A DNA stretch of 64,000 bases from Gonatopus flavifemur (Eukaryota; Arthropoda; Insecta; Hymenoptera; Dryinidae), in contig JAFFJZ010000002.1 in NCBI GenBank assembly GCA_018340375.1, positions 25,996,001 to 26,060,000 on the forward strand, given 5' to 3'. The notes beneath the pieces were generated by a model. That model was given only the letters and a program-made list of their open reading frames with translations, was not told the origin of the DNA and searched no databases. The translations under genes and the position numbers were made by a program. Below are positions 45,098 to 56,551 of this stretch, piece by piece. Within the stretch, counting starts at the first letter, position 1; each line of letters begins with the position of its first letter.

Positions 45098-45408
45098 CAC
45101 CGAGAAAAAAATTTGCTGTTGCAGGAAATCGAGGTATGACATATAGAATAGCAAATTTTTTTGCTGATCTAGCTAAAAATTTGCTGCCACAGCTAACTGT
45201 GTCGCTGAAAGAGCAACAGGATTGACTGAAGTAGCAAATTTTCCGCTGTACTAGCAAAATTTTTGGGATTATATACAGAATAGCAGACAAAATTTGCTGC
45301 CACAGTCAAAGAATTCCTCTTGGAGCTGACAAAATTGCTATGATGACGAAGAGATTGTTGTTACAACAAAAAATTCGCTGCTCCAGCAAGGAACTCCCCA
45401 GCAAAATC
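45098..45408. repeat. TTTGCTGC/GCAGCAAA-rich element, ends unclear
   Basis: Begins CACCGAGAAAAAAATTTGCT and is full of TTTGCTG, CAGCAAAT and AGCAAATTTT in both orientations. A matching right end was not found before the next element. 57256-57490 has similar AGCTATT and GCTGC composition. Confidence 0.45.
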
Positions 45409-45414
45409 ACACTG

Positions 45415-46396
45415 TAAAAAAAACTGGGAATTTCCAGTGGTAGTACTGGAATATCCATATTTTGTTGGTACGGTACTGGAAATTTACCAAGCATAACTGA
45501 AAATTCAGTCCTTCTACTGGAATTTTCAAGTTTGAGATTGAAAATTTTACTGGCTCGTACTACAATTTTACAGTTCTTGTGCACCAGAAAAAAGTATCCC
45601 CTTAATAAGGAGTTGGGAAAAATTCTGAATTGAGAAAAGAAACCTAATCGTTGGTATACTGGAATTATACAGGTTTTGAATTGCAATTTTTAGGCTGTGT
45701 GATAGAATTTTCCAGTTACTATGCCATCGAATTATACAGGTTTTTAACTGCAAGTTTCAGGTTGTGTGATGGAATTTTCCAGTTATGTTGGAATTTAATC
45801 ACTGTTGCACTGAAATTTTTCACTTCTATCGGACTTCGTCATTTCTGGCAGGAAAAATTCCAAGTTTTTACATTAAAAATTTCCTGATTGAGATTTTGAA
45901 TAATAATCGTAATTGTAGCGAATGAAATTGATATACGAAGTTTTTCGAAGACTCATTCCTTTGTATCTTCTAAATATGAAGCATATGTAGTAACCCAAGC
46001 TGGTCTTCCAGCATGTCGCGCTATAGCTCATCGGTTAGGTCTTAGGTTTCAGTTGGTAAGCAGGTAGAAAAGTGTAGGTTCAAATCCCGTCAGGTAGATA
46101 TGACTTTCTATTCATTCACATGAATGATCAAGTTTCTCAATCATCTTGAAACACAAGGAACGTGCAAAATCACTTTGTGTGAGCAATTTTTCTTTCATTT
46201 TCATGCATATTTTCAGCATTAATTCTCCAATACATGTCCAGTTCGTGCATTGAAAATTCCAGTACTGTGGCTCAGAAGATTTCCAGTTTTGATCCTAAAA
46301 TTCCATAACAAAATGTGCCAAAATTTTCCGGTACATGTATAGGTTAATTGCTTCGGTACATGTACTGGAATTTTCCGGTAAAATTCTTTCACAGTG
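45415..46396. mobile_element. CACTGT-ended ~980-bp element with TTCCAGT motifs
   Basis: Left CACTGTAAAAAAAACTGGG and the inverse right end CACTGTGAAAGAATTTTACC. TTCCAGT, ACTGGAA, TACTGGAAT and GGAATTTTCC recur throughout in both orientations. It carries a tRNA-like stretch at 46016-46096. The target site is unclear. Overlapping ORFs on both strands are by-products of the palindromic repeats. Confidence 0.6.
46016..46096 (+). repeat. tRNA-like (Pol III A/B box) stretch inside an element
   Basis: TATAGCTCATCGGTTAGG matches the A box loosely and GGTTCAAATCCCG (46078-46090) matches the B box well, about 55 bases apart. The sequence between them (TTAGGTTTCAGTTGGTAAGC) is longer than in a plain tRNA. 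No acceptor stem pairs by eye. Probably a tRNA-derived relic. Confidence 0.45.
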
Positions 46397-47455
46397 CTGG
46401 TTTCGCTGTCATGGCAAATTCTTCTTTCTCCGTGCGCATTTCAACAAAGTAATTGTTTTCAATGAAAACAGTCGGGGATGATAAAGAGAGAGGCAGTAAA
46501 CGAAAAAAGTAGCAGAGAAAATCCAGATAAAGCGTAAACAGTACATAATCAGTCCACGTGAGTATAGAAATACATGTTCTTATTGTTATAATATCTCGAA
46601 AGAAGTTCTCACGCATGAACCGCGTGCATGACTGCTCGTGACTGCTCGAAAGTTTGATTCGCGAAGCAAACTAAGTGCTTCAATTTCAACAGAAAAGAGA
46701 GTGGGAAAAAATAAATTCTATGAGACAGAGGGAAAGAAAGAGAGAATAGCAATGAAGGATGAAAAAACTTGCGAGGTGAACTCCCTTTTACCATTGACTT
46801 TCTGCCTGAACGAACTCAACATGTTCGTTTCCAACGTTGATTGCCTTCCATAATCTCAGCTTTCAACGTGAACTTGTTACAACTATATGATTGGTCAATT
46901 TTTAGTTCCACGTGAAAGTATAATTGGAATTACACCAATCATTTCATATTGGATTTTTTCATTCCGAGAAACGCCAGGTTTATTCAAGGATTCTTGGACT
47001 ATTGTTTGAACGGTGAATAAAGGAAAACAAATCCCATTCCATTTCCCCGAGGTGAATAAACCTTGGGATCATATCGATTCATGAATTCGTTAAAAATTTT
47101 GAACTCAGTTCGGTCAACCACTTTGTCTTGTTTATTTATTTATGAATGAATCTCTGTGACGGGATCTTCGGTATAAATTAGATAGATAATACCACGAAGA
47201 TTGAATGGCTGTCTGCCAACGTCATGAATGACAAACGTCTCGACAGTTGTTATCACGCGAACTCGAGAAAAGAAAACAAACGAAAACAAAGAAGAACACC
47301 GGAATTGTTTATCTTTTTTGTTCTCCAGAAAAAACTCGCCAAGCCTGTCACTTAGCATTCGAATCGCTCCTCGGTAACCAGATGAAATAATCAAGCATCA
47401 CATATTTTCTTTCATGTGATTTGTAATTTCGAATCTCTTTTTGTAATTCTTTATA
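46397..47455. other. gene-free stretch
   Basis: No element ends. The 84-codon minus-strand ORF at 47140-47394 (containing YRGAIRMLSDRLGEFFLE) looks less repetitive than most, but no family is recognised and it lacks splice context. Confidence 0.4.
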
Positions 47456-47458
47456 CAT

Positions 47459-47762
47459 TATCTCATTAGATTTTTAATGTTCTTCTTTATTTTCTCCACA
47501 AAATCTTCCGGTAGTCATGGAAAAATATAGTGAATATATGAATGAGATTCCTCATTCTGTGCTAGATTTCTTAACCCATTAACTGTAGCTGATAGATGAG
47601 CTCTTGCTCTTGAATGATTAATAATAATCTTCACCGCAAAATCTTTCAATATTTGATGCGTGGTACCATCCATTAATATTTTCAAGACAAGATTATCTGC
47701 AATCGTTTTGGGTTCACTAACAGGTTCATTTATCAAAGGTACATCACGAATATGGGTTTTTT
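47459..47762 (-). pseudogene. coding-like relic with an in-frame stop, unidentified
   Basis: On the minus strand an open frame of about 80 codons runs from about 47762 to the stop near 47514, with balanced composition: SEPKTIADNLVLKILMDGTT, HQILKDFAVKIIINHSRARA, HLSATVNGLRNLAQNEES. After a TGA the same frame continues for 18 codons (LPEDFVEKIKKNIKNLMR). The upstream boundary is a TAA next to an A run; no AG acceptor or ATG is evident. It could be a dead gene fragment, or an exon whose 3' end includes the TGA. No family recognised. Confidence 0.35.
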
Positions 47763-47764
47763 TT

Positions 47765-48409
47765 TAATCAACGTTACACAAAAAAATAAACTATCTTGAT
47801 CCAACACACGTGGATAACGAAAACAATATTCTCTCTTTTTAAATAAACTTGCTTTGAATTGAAAATACAGTGTTTCGGTTCAATAGAATTTCAACCTTAC
47901 ATTTGAACCGAAACAATATTTTCTCATTCCAAAGGGAGTTTATTAGGAAAAAAGAGGATCTTGTTTTCATTAAGAATGAGACAACGAGTGTTGAATGGAG
48001 ACTTCTCGTTTTTCTATGTACAGTTCTTTCGTCGGATGCTTTTTTGACGTTACGGGTGGTTTTACAGCATTACTGCTGAATTTGTATTCATGTGAGAAAA
48101 TCACACGAATATCTTTGGAATTCATATTCTCAACAAACCACAAAAACAAATATGTAAATAGCATTACTTTGAAAACATTTTTTTCTATGCAATATAAGTC
48201 TGATAATATAAACAATAGAGGCGTATGAAAAAGTGATGAGAAAAGCACCAACTTAATGAAAACAGCAGGATAAACATTCATGTACAAACAAAATTTGGTA
48301 GCTTGTATGCAGCTAATCTGACCTACGTCATATGAGTGATGAGAAAATGCAAACTCTAAATCTGGAAGAATAAGAATTAATCCGGCGTTTCACTCCGCTA
48401 ACAAACACT
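47765..48409. other. gene-free stretch
   Basis: Overlapping ORFs on both strands, none recognisable; no element ends. Confidence 0.35.
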
Positions 48410-49953
48410 CACTATCCAAGTGTCCCTCAACGATTGGGATAAAACTTTACACATCGATAGAATATCAAAAGTATTGAACCCAGCTTGTTTCCTTTTTTCC
48501 TGAATACGCATTCTAGGGGTGTAAAGCACCCAATGAGGGGGTGAGAATCCGGAAAATCGGAGTTGCAACCATTGAGAAAGTTGTATAAAGATCACCAGAC
48601 ATTCTTTTGAGTTCAAAGTTTCTATTTCTTATCTACAAAATATTGAAAAAGTTCCAACCCCCTAACAGATGCGGAACACCCCTAAATAAGGGGTTGATAG
48701 TGGAAAATGACGGAAACAATCTATAAGACACAAAAATGCGAAACCTATAAAATTTATTCTAGGGATTGAAAATGTAGAACGACGAAAAAAAATTATATAA
48801 ATCGTGAACATGCAATTTCCGAAAATGTTTTCTTGTTTCATACATGGCTATCGTTGCGGCTGACAATTGAAGAAAAATTCGACCCCTACGAGACTCAACA
48901 CACCCCTGAATAAGGGGTCGATAGTGTAAAATGCAGCAAAAATTCTGTAACACGCGAATATGTGATACTTATAAAATTTATTCTGATGAATATGTAGCTC
49001 TCATCGCGCCCAATACCTAAAAAATGAATTAACCCCCTACAAGGCACATGACATCCCTTAAAAGTGGGTTAAAAATGGTAAGAGATAAAAAGAAATATAT
49101 AAAACGTAAATATGCGGTGTTCAAAAAATTTTTTTTGCTCAGTGCACAGCTTTCGTTGCGCCCGATAATTACAACATTAATTAACTCCCTACCAAGCCCC
49201 CCCCCCCCCCCCCCCCCCCCAATGAAGGGTCGATAGTGCAAAAAGGCAAGAAAAAACTCTATAAGATGGAATCATGCAATCACCAAGAACTTTTTTGTTC
49301 AACACATAACTTCTTGTAAGATTAACTATAAAAACAAATTAATCAACTTCGTACGAAACATAAGCACCCCTTGGTTTAGGGGATGGAAGTGTAAGAAGCT
49401 GGAAGAAAATTATGTAAAACGCAAATATGAAAACATAAGAAAACATTTTCGAAAATTGAATGTTTACGATTTATATAATTTTTTTTCGTCGTTCTATATT
49501 TTCAACCCCTAATTCAGGGATGTTTCGTCCCTTCTGAGGGGTCAGCTATTTTTTTAATTATTTGTCGCATCAAAATCTATTTCATTCAAGGCATTCAGCA
49601 GAACAAATTTTATAGGTTTCGCATTTTTGTGTTTTATAGGTTGTTTTTGTCATTTTCCACTATCGACCCCTTATTTAGGGGTGTTCCGCACCTGTTAGGG
49701 GGTTGAAACTTTTTCAATACTTTGTCAACAAGGAATAAAAACTTTCAATACAAAAGAATTTAACACAGGAATTTTTATAAAACTTTCTCAGTGGTTATAA
49801 CTCCGATTTTCCGGTTTTTCACCCCCTCATTGGGTGGTTTACACCCCTAGAATACGTATTCAGGAAAAAAGAAAAAACACAGGTTCAATATGTTTTGATG
49901 TTCTATTGATGTGCAGAGTTTCATCCCAATCGGTGAGTGACACTTGGGTAGTG
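48410..49953. mobile_element. 1.54-kb inverted-repeat structure with tandem core
   Basis: The left arm, from CACTATCCAAGTGTCCCTCA to about 48838, is the inverse of about 49433-49953, whose inverse starts CACTACCCAAGTGTCACTCA. Matching blocks include CCAATGAGGGGGTGA, ACACCCCTAAATAAGGGG and AACGACGAAAAAAAATTATA. Between and partly within the arms are about five diverged ~165-190-bp units, each with ACCCCCTA, then CACCCCTNAATAAGGGG, then GATAGTG. The CACTA tips recall EnSpm/CACTA elements, but flanking triplets (ACT, TTA) do not match, so the class is open. Confidence 0.7.
49197..49220 (+). repeat. poly(C) tract, 24 bases
   Basis: An uninterrupted run of C replacing the CACCCC motif of one tandem unit; likely slippage expansion. 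Its length may be uncertain. Confidence 0.9.
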
Positions 49954-50302
49954 TTACTTGTAAGCCTCAGAAGCAAGCCAGTTTGCTTCCAGTGGGATGT
50001 TTACTCGTTTTGAGTGGGAAATTCATTCTAGAATTTTTTTTCTACAGAGCTTCTAACCTCAAACCTCCTAGGTGAAAGAATGGTGTAAAATTCTATACAA
50101 ATTCTACACCATGAATGTAACATAAAACATGATTTAGTGAAAATGGTTGTGTGGAACCAAATCCTGAAGAAAACTCCACACAATGTTTTAACCTGGGCTT
50201 TCACTACCCAGATAGAAAAATGTCTCAATAATGCCATCATAATGGTGATATGCATGTTCGCATCATGGTGCCAAGGTATTTCCGCATAAAGCATTGTTAT
50301 TG

Positions 50303-50886
50303 CACGGAGGAAAAGGAATACTTGTAGCAACTACCTAAATAGTCGATTTTCGACCACCTACTTGAATAGTTGCTGCGACTACTTAGTGGTCAGGACAAGT
50401 ACACGGAGAAAATTTTGTAGTATACATTGCATAAAAAATGTGTTGAATATTACTATGTTTTTGTAAAGTCGGACCATACTGACATTACGAGGAATATTGC
50501 GATGATAATGATTTAAATTACGATAGATTATAGTAAAATTGGAAACAAAACAAAGAAAGGTTACAATGTCCCAATCGTAAGAAGGGATGCATGTAAAGCA
50601 TTTCTGAATAAACGTTCAGTGATTTTAGTCAGAGTGTCAGTATAGTCCAGCGTTACAAAATAATTGTAGTAATCTATACTACAAAATTCTCTCCGTGTAT
50701 CACGTCAGCTCCCTGAACTAACTCGATAGTTGCACCAACTAACGTAAACACCTGGCAACTTACGCAGTATTTTAGTTAGTTGAGGCAGCTAACGTGATAC
50801 TTGTCCTGACTACTCAGTAGTAGCAGCAACTATGGTCGAAAATCGACTATTTAAGTAGTTCCTGCAACTATTCCTCTTTCTCCGTG
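50303..50886. mobile_element. CACGGAG-ended MITE, ACTACT family, copy 2
   Basis: CACGGAGGAAAAGGAATACT is inverted at the right as TATTCCTCTTTCTCCGTG. AGTAGTTGCTGCAACTACT-type motifs and GTCAGGACAAGTA are at both ends. It is flanked by TG on both sides. Same family as 2694-3304; it is interrupted at one TA by 50402-50697. Confidence 0.8.
50402..50697. mobile_element. CACGGAGAAAATTTTGTAG-ended MITE (innermost)
   Basis: 296 bp; CACGGAGAAAATTTTGTAGT is inverted at the right as ACTACAAAATTCTCTCCGTG, apart from small differences. Flanked by TA on both sides. The homologous position in the other ACTACT copy (near 2788, GACAAGTATC) has one TA and no insert. Confidence 0.85.
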
Positions 50887-51141
50887 TGGTGGCAAAACGA
50901 GTTCATTGCAAGCTGAACAGAGTTCATGATAGTATGTTTACAGCACGTTATGTTACAAGATATTCAGAGCCTGCTTTTCTATCTGGGTATCACTCTAAAG
51001 TAGTGGAAATTTCATTCAGAATCTCGACAAGCTTACTTTTGGCTGGCTGAAGAGTGGAATCCCACTCTAGGAATTTGAGAGGAAGATTTATGCAAGGGTT
51101 GAATTATTTGAAATAACATTGAAGATTATTCAATAACGGTA

Positions 51142-51397
51142 CACTGTTGAAAATGTTTTGAAATTTCATAACTTTTCCAATTACATCCGTAACTGAAATT
51201 TCCAATTCTTGGTATTTGAATTGAGAATGCATTTACACGTGATTGAATTTTCAAATTTTTACAACATTTCATGACGGATTTATGTATATTTTCGTAACTG
51301 AAATTTCATACACATGTAACTTAATTTTTCAGTTACGTGATTGGAAATTGCTTCCGTTACGTGTATTTGAAGTTTTGTCCAGAAGTTTCTAACAGTG
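51142..51397. mobile_element. CACTGTTGAAAAT-ended MITE
   Basis: 256 bp flanked by TA. CACTGTTGAAAATGTTTTGA against the inverse CACTGTTAGAAACTTCTGG. TTTCCAATT, GTAACTGAAATTTC and GTTACG motifs occur repeatedly and inversely. Related in end sequence to 13298-14149 and 58622-58692. Confidence 0.75.
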
Positions 51398-51399
51398 TA

Positions 51400-54300
51400 A
51401 AATTGATAAAATTGATTTCAAATTCCGTACAATTTATTAGAATCATTAAACTTTTATAAAGAACAATAGAGGAAAAATATCATCTTGATTCTTTTGATCC
51501 CAGAATTACAATAGGGAACAAACCATTCTACGGATGTAAATTTGCTTTTGAATATTGAATATCAGCTTCACAGTTCATTCCATGGAATGCATTATACGTA
51601 AAACAGAAACAAGAACTATAAAAACCCTCATTGAAATACAATGTACAACTAAGAGACGCCAAGTTCTCCTAGTTCTTACGGAAAATATTTTTATTACAAT
51701 ACACCGAGAGAAATTTTATCGTACGAAATCTTATTATTGCTCTTGAGCGGGAGACATTAAAAGATTCAAACTATGACTACTCTAAAGTACCAACAACTTT
51801 AGTTTCCAGCTCTGGCCCACATGAACGGAATTTCACAAATTCTTGGCCAAACTTGTACGTTCAAAAATATCGAAAATGATTCTGCACTGACAAGGGAGTT
51901 GTTTAATTGTATTTAATGAAGCTTCTTTTGGATACGACGAAATAAATATTTTTTCCACATAAACTTGGCTCATTACCTAGAAATAAATTGTATTAACTGT
52001 TCAAAAACCTCATTTGACCTTTTTTCACTATTAATAAACCTCATCTGTGAGTGATGAGTCATGTTTATGTATAATGAATATTCATTCCGCCGTATCCAAA
52101 AACAGATTCATTGAATGCAAAGAATATTCATCATGAGATATCAGCTTTTGTTCAATCAATAACAGAATTTTAACATATTGAAATTTGTACTTCGAACATG
52201 TCTTTGAATTCTATTGGATATTCTTGTAGTTTTTAAGTCTCTAATTTACTATTGTCTCGAAATGAAGAAACAAGGAGGTTATGAACGTTCTGTAGGGGAA
52301 GGTCGGATAAAATTGGGTACCATAACTTCAATCGATCATAGAGAAGTTCCTATAAGCAATAGATTAACCAACCAAAGCTTTCCAGTTTCCTTATTCATTC
52401 ATCAACAACATACTGTTCGTATATTGCTGTGAAATGAGGACAATTTTTTTCATATTCGTTCTAGTCGAAAGGTACAAAAACCCGGTTCCACTTCATGGGT
52501 AGGGTAAAACCGGGTACGCGCTTAAATCAATGCAAAACACTTCTGAATTGTGAAATTTTTAGCACCAACTGTTGAATTCGATAAAAATTTCGAAAACAGA
52601 CATGAATCACGTTTGTGAATCGATATATTTTGACCAACTACAAAAAATTGTATACACGAAGTACACACGAAGGGATCTTCAAGAATGAACATGTTGTGAT
52701 CACTATTTGAGAATAAAAACACAAATTTTGTTAAATTTCATAAATTGGAAGGTAAAATCTCGAGTACCTGGTTTGACCCCACAGTAACTTGTTGAGCTCA
52801 ATATGGGTTAGATAGATTATGCGTTGCTCTAGGCGAATTATTGAAAAAGGAAAATACGCAAGAAAACATGCTCGATTGAAGTATGTAAGTGGCTCTTTCT
52901 TGAGAGACTGGTAGAGCACTTAAAACTCACTACACGAAGCCAACAACTTTGACAATTCTTTCGCAGAAAACTTTGAACAATGTTCTAAGTGAGAAACCGC
53001 GTTGCATCGATGCTGTTGTGCTCTCCAATTGCTCAAAATGTCTACTGCTACTAGTTTAAACGTTTGCTGTCAGAAAGGAGCACTAATCAGGGAGATATTG
53101 AGATACCCGGTTTGACCCACCAAATATTCCATAAAATCCCATTAAAAGTATTCAAAATTCTGATCACATACCATTAAATTCTATTAAAACTCATTCTATT
53201 CAATTTTCTAATCGTTACTGGAATTCTGTGGAATCTTCTCGACACTCACTTTGCAATTGAAAGGGTTTTCTATAGAATTATTCAGAAAAATATTGCTTTT
53301 TTCTAATCAAATATAAAACTCAATAACATACAATGATTACCAACATAATAATCATCCGCTAATACATAATCCTGCGAGACCAGGGAACACTCTGTTACTA
53401 GCTCTTTGAAACGCCTGCAGTTGTGTTTACTGAGATATTATTTAGCGTTAGAATCAAGGAAAAAGAGTGAAAGAATAATCACAACTGAGAACAATATATA
53501 CTTACGAAGGAAATATCACTCGCATCATTTACAAGAATCATTCTCCATTATATAAGAATGTTTATTTATTTGCTTTTATTCGTGAGATGTACGGTTTTCT
53601 TCGAATTTAATTGCAGTCACGTTGCCTCTCTCTTTTCGCTTCATAACAAAGCATTCCCTCACAAAGCCACTCCATTGTCTTTATTATAATTAATTTTCTG
53701 CTTCGAAATCAAATCTGTGCTATGAAAAAGAGAATAGGCGAGGGTGGAAAGAAAGAGAGACAGCAAAAGTTGAACGAAGAACGGTTGGCACTGCAATGAT
53801 CTCTCGTGTTGGTATAGGATGCGCGAATGTGGTACTCATACGTACGATTTCGCAAATTGCTGTGAACAAGGACTTTTGGAAACTTCTGTGAGAATAGAAC
53901 CGACCGGTGAATTTCACCGACAACCTGTGTTGCAATCTGGCCAAGTCACGTTGACGATTTCAATCTCCCATTTGATTTCATTTAACTAAGAGAATTATAA
54001 GCTATACGCGATCTCGCATTCGTTTTTTCGAGATCGTGAAGTGATATTCTGTTGGAATCATAAATTTTTGTAGCGTTGGAATGATAGCCTTCAATGATTA
54101 TGAGTTTCAATTATTCAGACTTGAGGTTGTTGGGATGAAATTAATTAGATATCAGGTGATCTAATGTGATCTCCGTGGGTGAATTTTGATTTGAATAGAT
54201 CCTAATTATTGATCTACGCGTGCATCACATGTTTCATTCGCTCGTTCTTATCAATGTACAAACGACGATCAGTGATCACGATTAACTGATATTTGTAGTG

Positions 54301-54633
54301 AAATCTCACTGATTCAATTAGTCAAGTGCATTTCCAACTGCATCACCAGTGACTATTCACTGATATTTCACTGATTCCATTCGGTGGTCGACTTTTAACT
54401 GCAGAAATAGTGAGGTTTCACTGATTTGGGTTTGGAGAGTGCATGTTATTCGAATGATGAAAGAATTGATACAAAAACAACTAACTACTCATTTATACAG
54501 TGACAGGTTGATGAAAAAGAACATTGAAATGAACAACTACAGTTTTATGTGATATACTTCAACATTTTTCCTGTACAGCACAACCGCCTTTGTCTCTACG
54601 TCGTTCCTCCGTTCCTCCACCTTGTATCCACAC
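51400..54633. other. gene-free stretch, 3.2 kb
   Basis: The motif TACCCGGTTT(G/T)ACCC or a variant occurs four times between 52480 and 53120, as in an old repeat. CACTGAT and ATCAGTG motifs cluster at 54270-54435. About 53700-53950 is less AT-rich, with a 74-codon minus-strand ORF of no recognisable family. No gene supported. Confidence 0.4.
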
Positions 54634-56206
54634 TGTAAAAAATTTTTCTTTAAATTTACCATCGATGGTGGTAACGAATATTAACCCTAGTAGAAATTTT
54701 CTCTAGCAAATGATGAGGCATTGATCAGTTTTCCATTCCACTGATCAGGGACTGATCAGGAAACTTACAAGTTTCCGACAAGGGGTGTAACGCTCTGACT
54801 AATCAGAAATTGATTGGAGAAACTGAGCAGATATGAGCGAGTAACTGATGAGGGACTGATCGGTAGTTGATGAGTTATTTGCGAGTAACTAACGAAGCAT
54901 TTATCACCCACAAAAATGCAGGTTATGTCGATGAAGATATGGAATTATAACACTAAATTGATGATTCTTCACTCAAATAATAATTTATGTTTTTGTTGAG
55001 GATGTTTCCAAGGATTAAAAAGTAAATTTTCAGCAAAACCCGTAGGAAAAATTTTCCTAGACTTTTTCTTAGATAAAATGTAGGAGTTTTGGCCAAGGAC
55101 AAAAAATATATCAAACCATATGTATGGTGTTCCCACCTCAATCATGAGATAATATTCAAGTTACTACTATACTTACTCATAATAAATAACAAAACTATAT
55201 TATTTCACAATAAGAAAGAATAATACATATTACACCTCATCTCCTTTTATGCCATAACCTTACAAAATCTAACAATTTCGAAGGTAGCTTTGTTATGTGC
55301 ATACAGTGCATATACTCTTTATAATTATTGAGGTTAGGTTTCATCGATTTGATAGAGCAAACCCAGGATCAAATAATCTGAACCAATTCGATTCAATTTC
55401 TTTGAGATACTTCAAATGTTGGTTAAGACATATCGGGAATATGTGTAATTTCACAATTGCAATATATCACTTTAATAACAATCAATATGTTTTTTAAACC
55501 GAATATTTTTTATGAACATTTACGCTATCAATATTTCTTGCGAATAAAGGCAATAACTTGTCAGAATTTGATTAATTTCATATGAATTTTAATAATCATA
55601 TTAGACAAATCAGTTCCCAATAAGTAAATGATCAGTTTTTCCTGATTAGCGTTTCCTCATCAGTGCCTCATCAGTAATAGGGAAAACTGATTATATTTCT
55701 ACTAGGGAACTACCTTTGAAGTGACGTTTTTGCCATGTAATATAATGTAAATTCACTACATGAAAGTAAAATTCATAACCAAACCAATGAGAATTCCCTT
55801 CATTCCGTGTGGCGATTTTATCAAAAATCTGTAATTCTACAACCGTTTGTAAATACGTCACCCTACAAAAATGATTACTGGCGTTTCAATGGGCCGCTGA
55901 TGGTCCTGCGATGCTGGCGAAGGGCCGTCAATGGTCCTTTGAATGGCCTGCATTCGTGTTTGCTGGGCACTTTCAATCTGGAGAACTTTATTACCTACTC
56001 TGAAAATGAAGTTTGTACCGATTTCATGATAAGTTTACGAATTCACTGTAATATGCCTATATTCAAAGTAGTGGATTTACAAAGTTTTGGTGAACATCCA
56101 ACTTTTGAGTTTTGTATTTCGCCTACATTCAGAATGCTAATATTACAAAATTTTTCGAATTGGATTCCCAATTGGGAACGGGGAATCTCGTTTCCGATTT
56201 TTCACA
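54634..56206. mobile_element. possible CACTGTAAAAAAT-ended element (outer, uncertain)
   Basis: CACTGTAAAAAATTTTTC near 54634 and ATTTTTCACAGTGC near 56206 could be the two ends of one element enclosing 54685-55707. The inner flanks do not visibly continue each other, so they may belong to different elements. The longest ORF of the window (55807-56400) crosses this end; it has no domain and includes TGGGCC and ATGGTCC repeat motifs, so it is not called as a gene. Confidence 0.35.
54685..55707. mobile_element. CCCTAGTAGAAAT-ended element with TGATCAG/CTGATGAG motifs
   Basis: CCCTAGTAGAAATTTTCTCT is inverted at the right as TATATTTCTACTAGGG. ACTGATCA, GATGAGGCA and CTCATCAGT are clustered near both ends in opposite orientation. 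About 1.02 kb, non-coding centre. AA on both flanks may be part of the site. Confidence 0.7.
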
Positions 56207-56330
56207 GTGCATGTCTCCCTTTTATCCACCTCGTCCCCACGGAGATGCGACATGGAGATCGATGCACGGAAAGAAGAGAAATAGCTGAGGCAGCTACTCA
56301 CTTTTTTAGCATTCATTTTTCATCGCTGTA

Positions 56331-56549
56331 CACTGCAAAGTTCCTCCACAGATTCCTCCACAGGGAATTTTTCACCATGATTTGGTGGACTTTCCCTTAA
56401 TTTTTGGAGGATTCAACACCCAAAGAATAAAAGAATTCCTCAAAGTGGTGGAAATATCCCGCATTTTTGATGGAAAAACAATTCCCTCACAATGAGGGGA
56501 CGAAATCCACCAAGAGTGTGAAGAGAAACTCCTAAGATTTTTTACAGTG
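56331..56549. mobile_element. CACTGCAAAG-ended MITE
   Basis: 219 bp flanked by TA. CACTGCAAAGTTCCTCCAC and the inverse end CACTGTAAAAAATCTTAGG; GGTGGA, TCCACC, CCTCA and TGAGG motifs inside. It abuts the next element, sharing one TA at 56550-56551. Confidence 0.65.
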
Positions 56550-56551
56550 TA

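Larger units (their letters stand above)
50207..50987. mobile_element. CCCAGATAGAAAA-ended element
   Basis: CCCAGATAGAAAAATGTCTC at the left and CTTTTCTATCTGGG at the right, flanked by TA on both sides (50205-50206, 50988-50989). Most of its length is the nested CACGGAG element 50303-50886; without nested material it is about 195 bp. Confidence 0.75.
49965..51082 (-). mobile_element. CTCTCT-ended MITE, copy 4, split by a large insertion
   Basis: On the minus strand relative to 5975-6250. The left part (AAGCAAGCCAGTTTGCTTCC, ACTCGTTTTGAGTGG, TTCTAACCTCAAACCT) and the right part (TATCACTCTAAAGTAGTGG, CGACAAGCTTACTTTTGGCT, GAATTTGAGAG) match consecutive parts of the reference copies. Between them lie a short GTGAAAG...CTTTCAC palindromic piece (about 50071-50204) and the CCCAGATAG element. 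Its outer left end is lost next to 49953. Confidence 0.7.

Noticed and set aside
46016..46096. Possible functional tRNA gene
   Set aside because: B box is good, but no acceptor stem or proper anticodon arm could be paired; kept only as a tRNA-like relic.
48410..49953. CRISPR-like or satellite array in the core
   Set aside because: Units are long (~170 bp), diverged and non-identical, with no repeat-spacer pattern, and the setting is eukaryotic.
55807..56400. Longest ORF in the window (197 codons, plus strand)
   Set aside because: It runs through repeat motifs (ATGGTCC, TGGGCC) and MITE ends, has no recognisable domain and no splice context, and changes character along its length. Chance ORF in repeat DNA.
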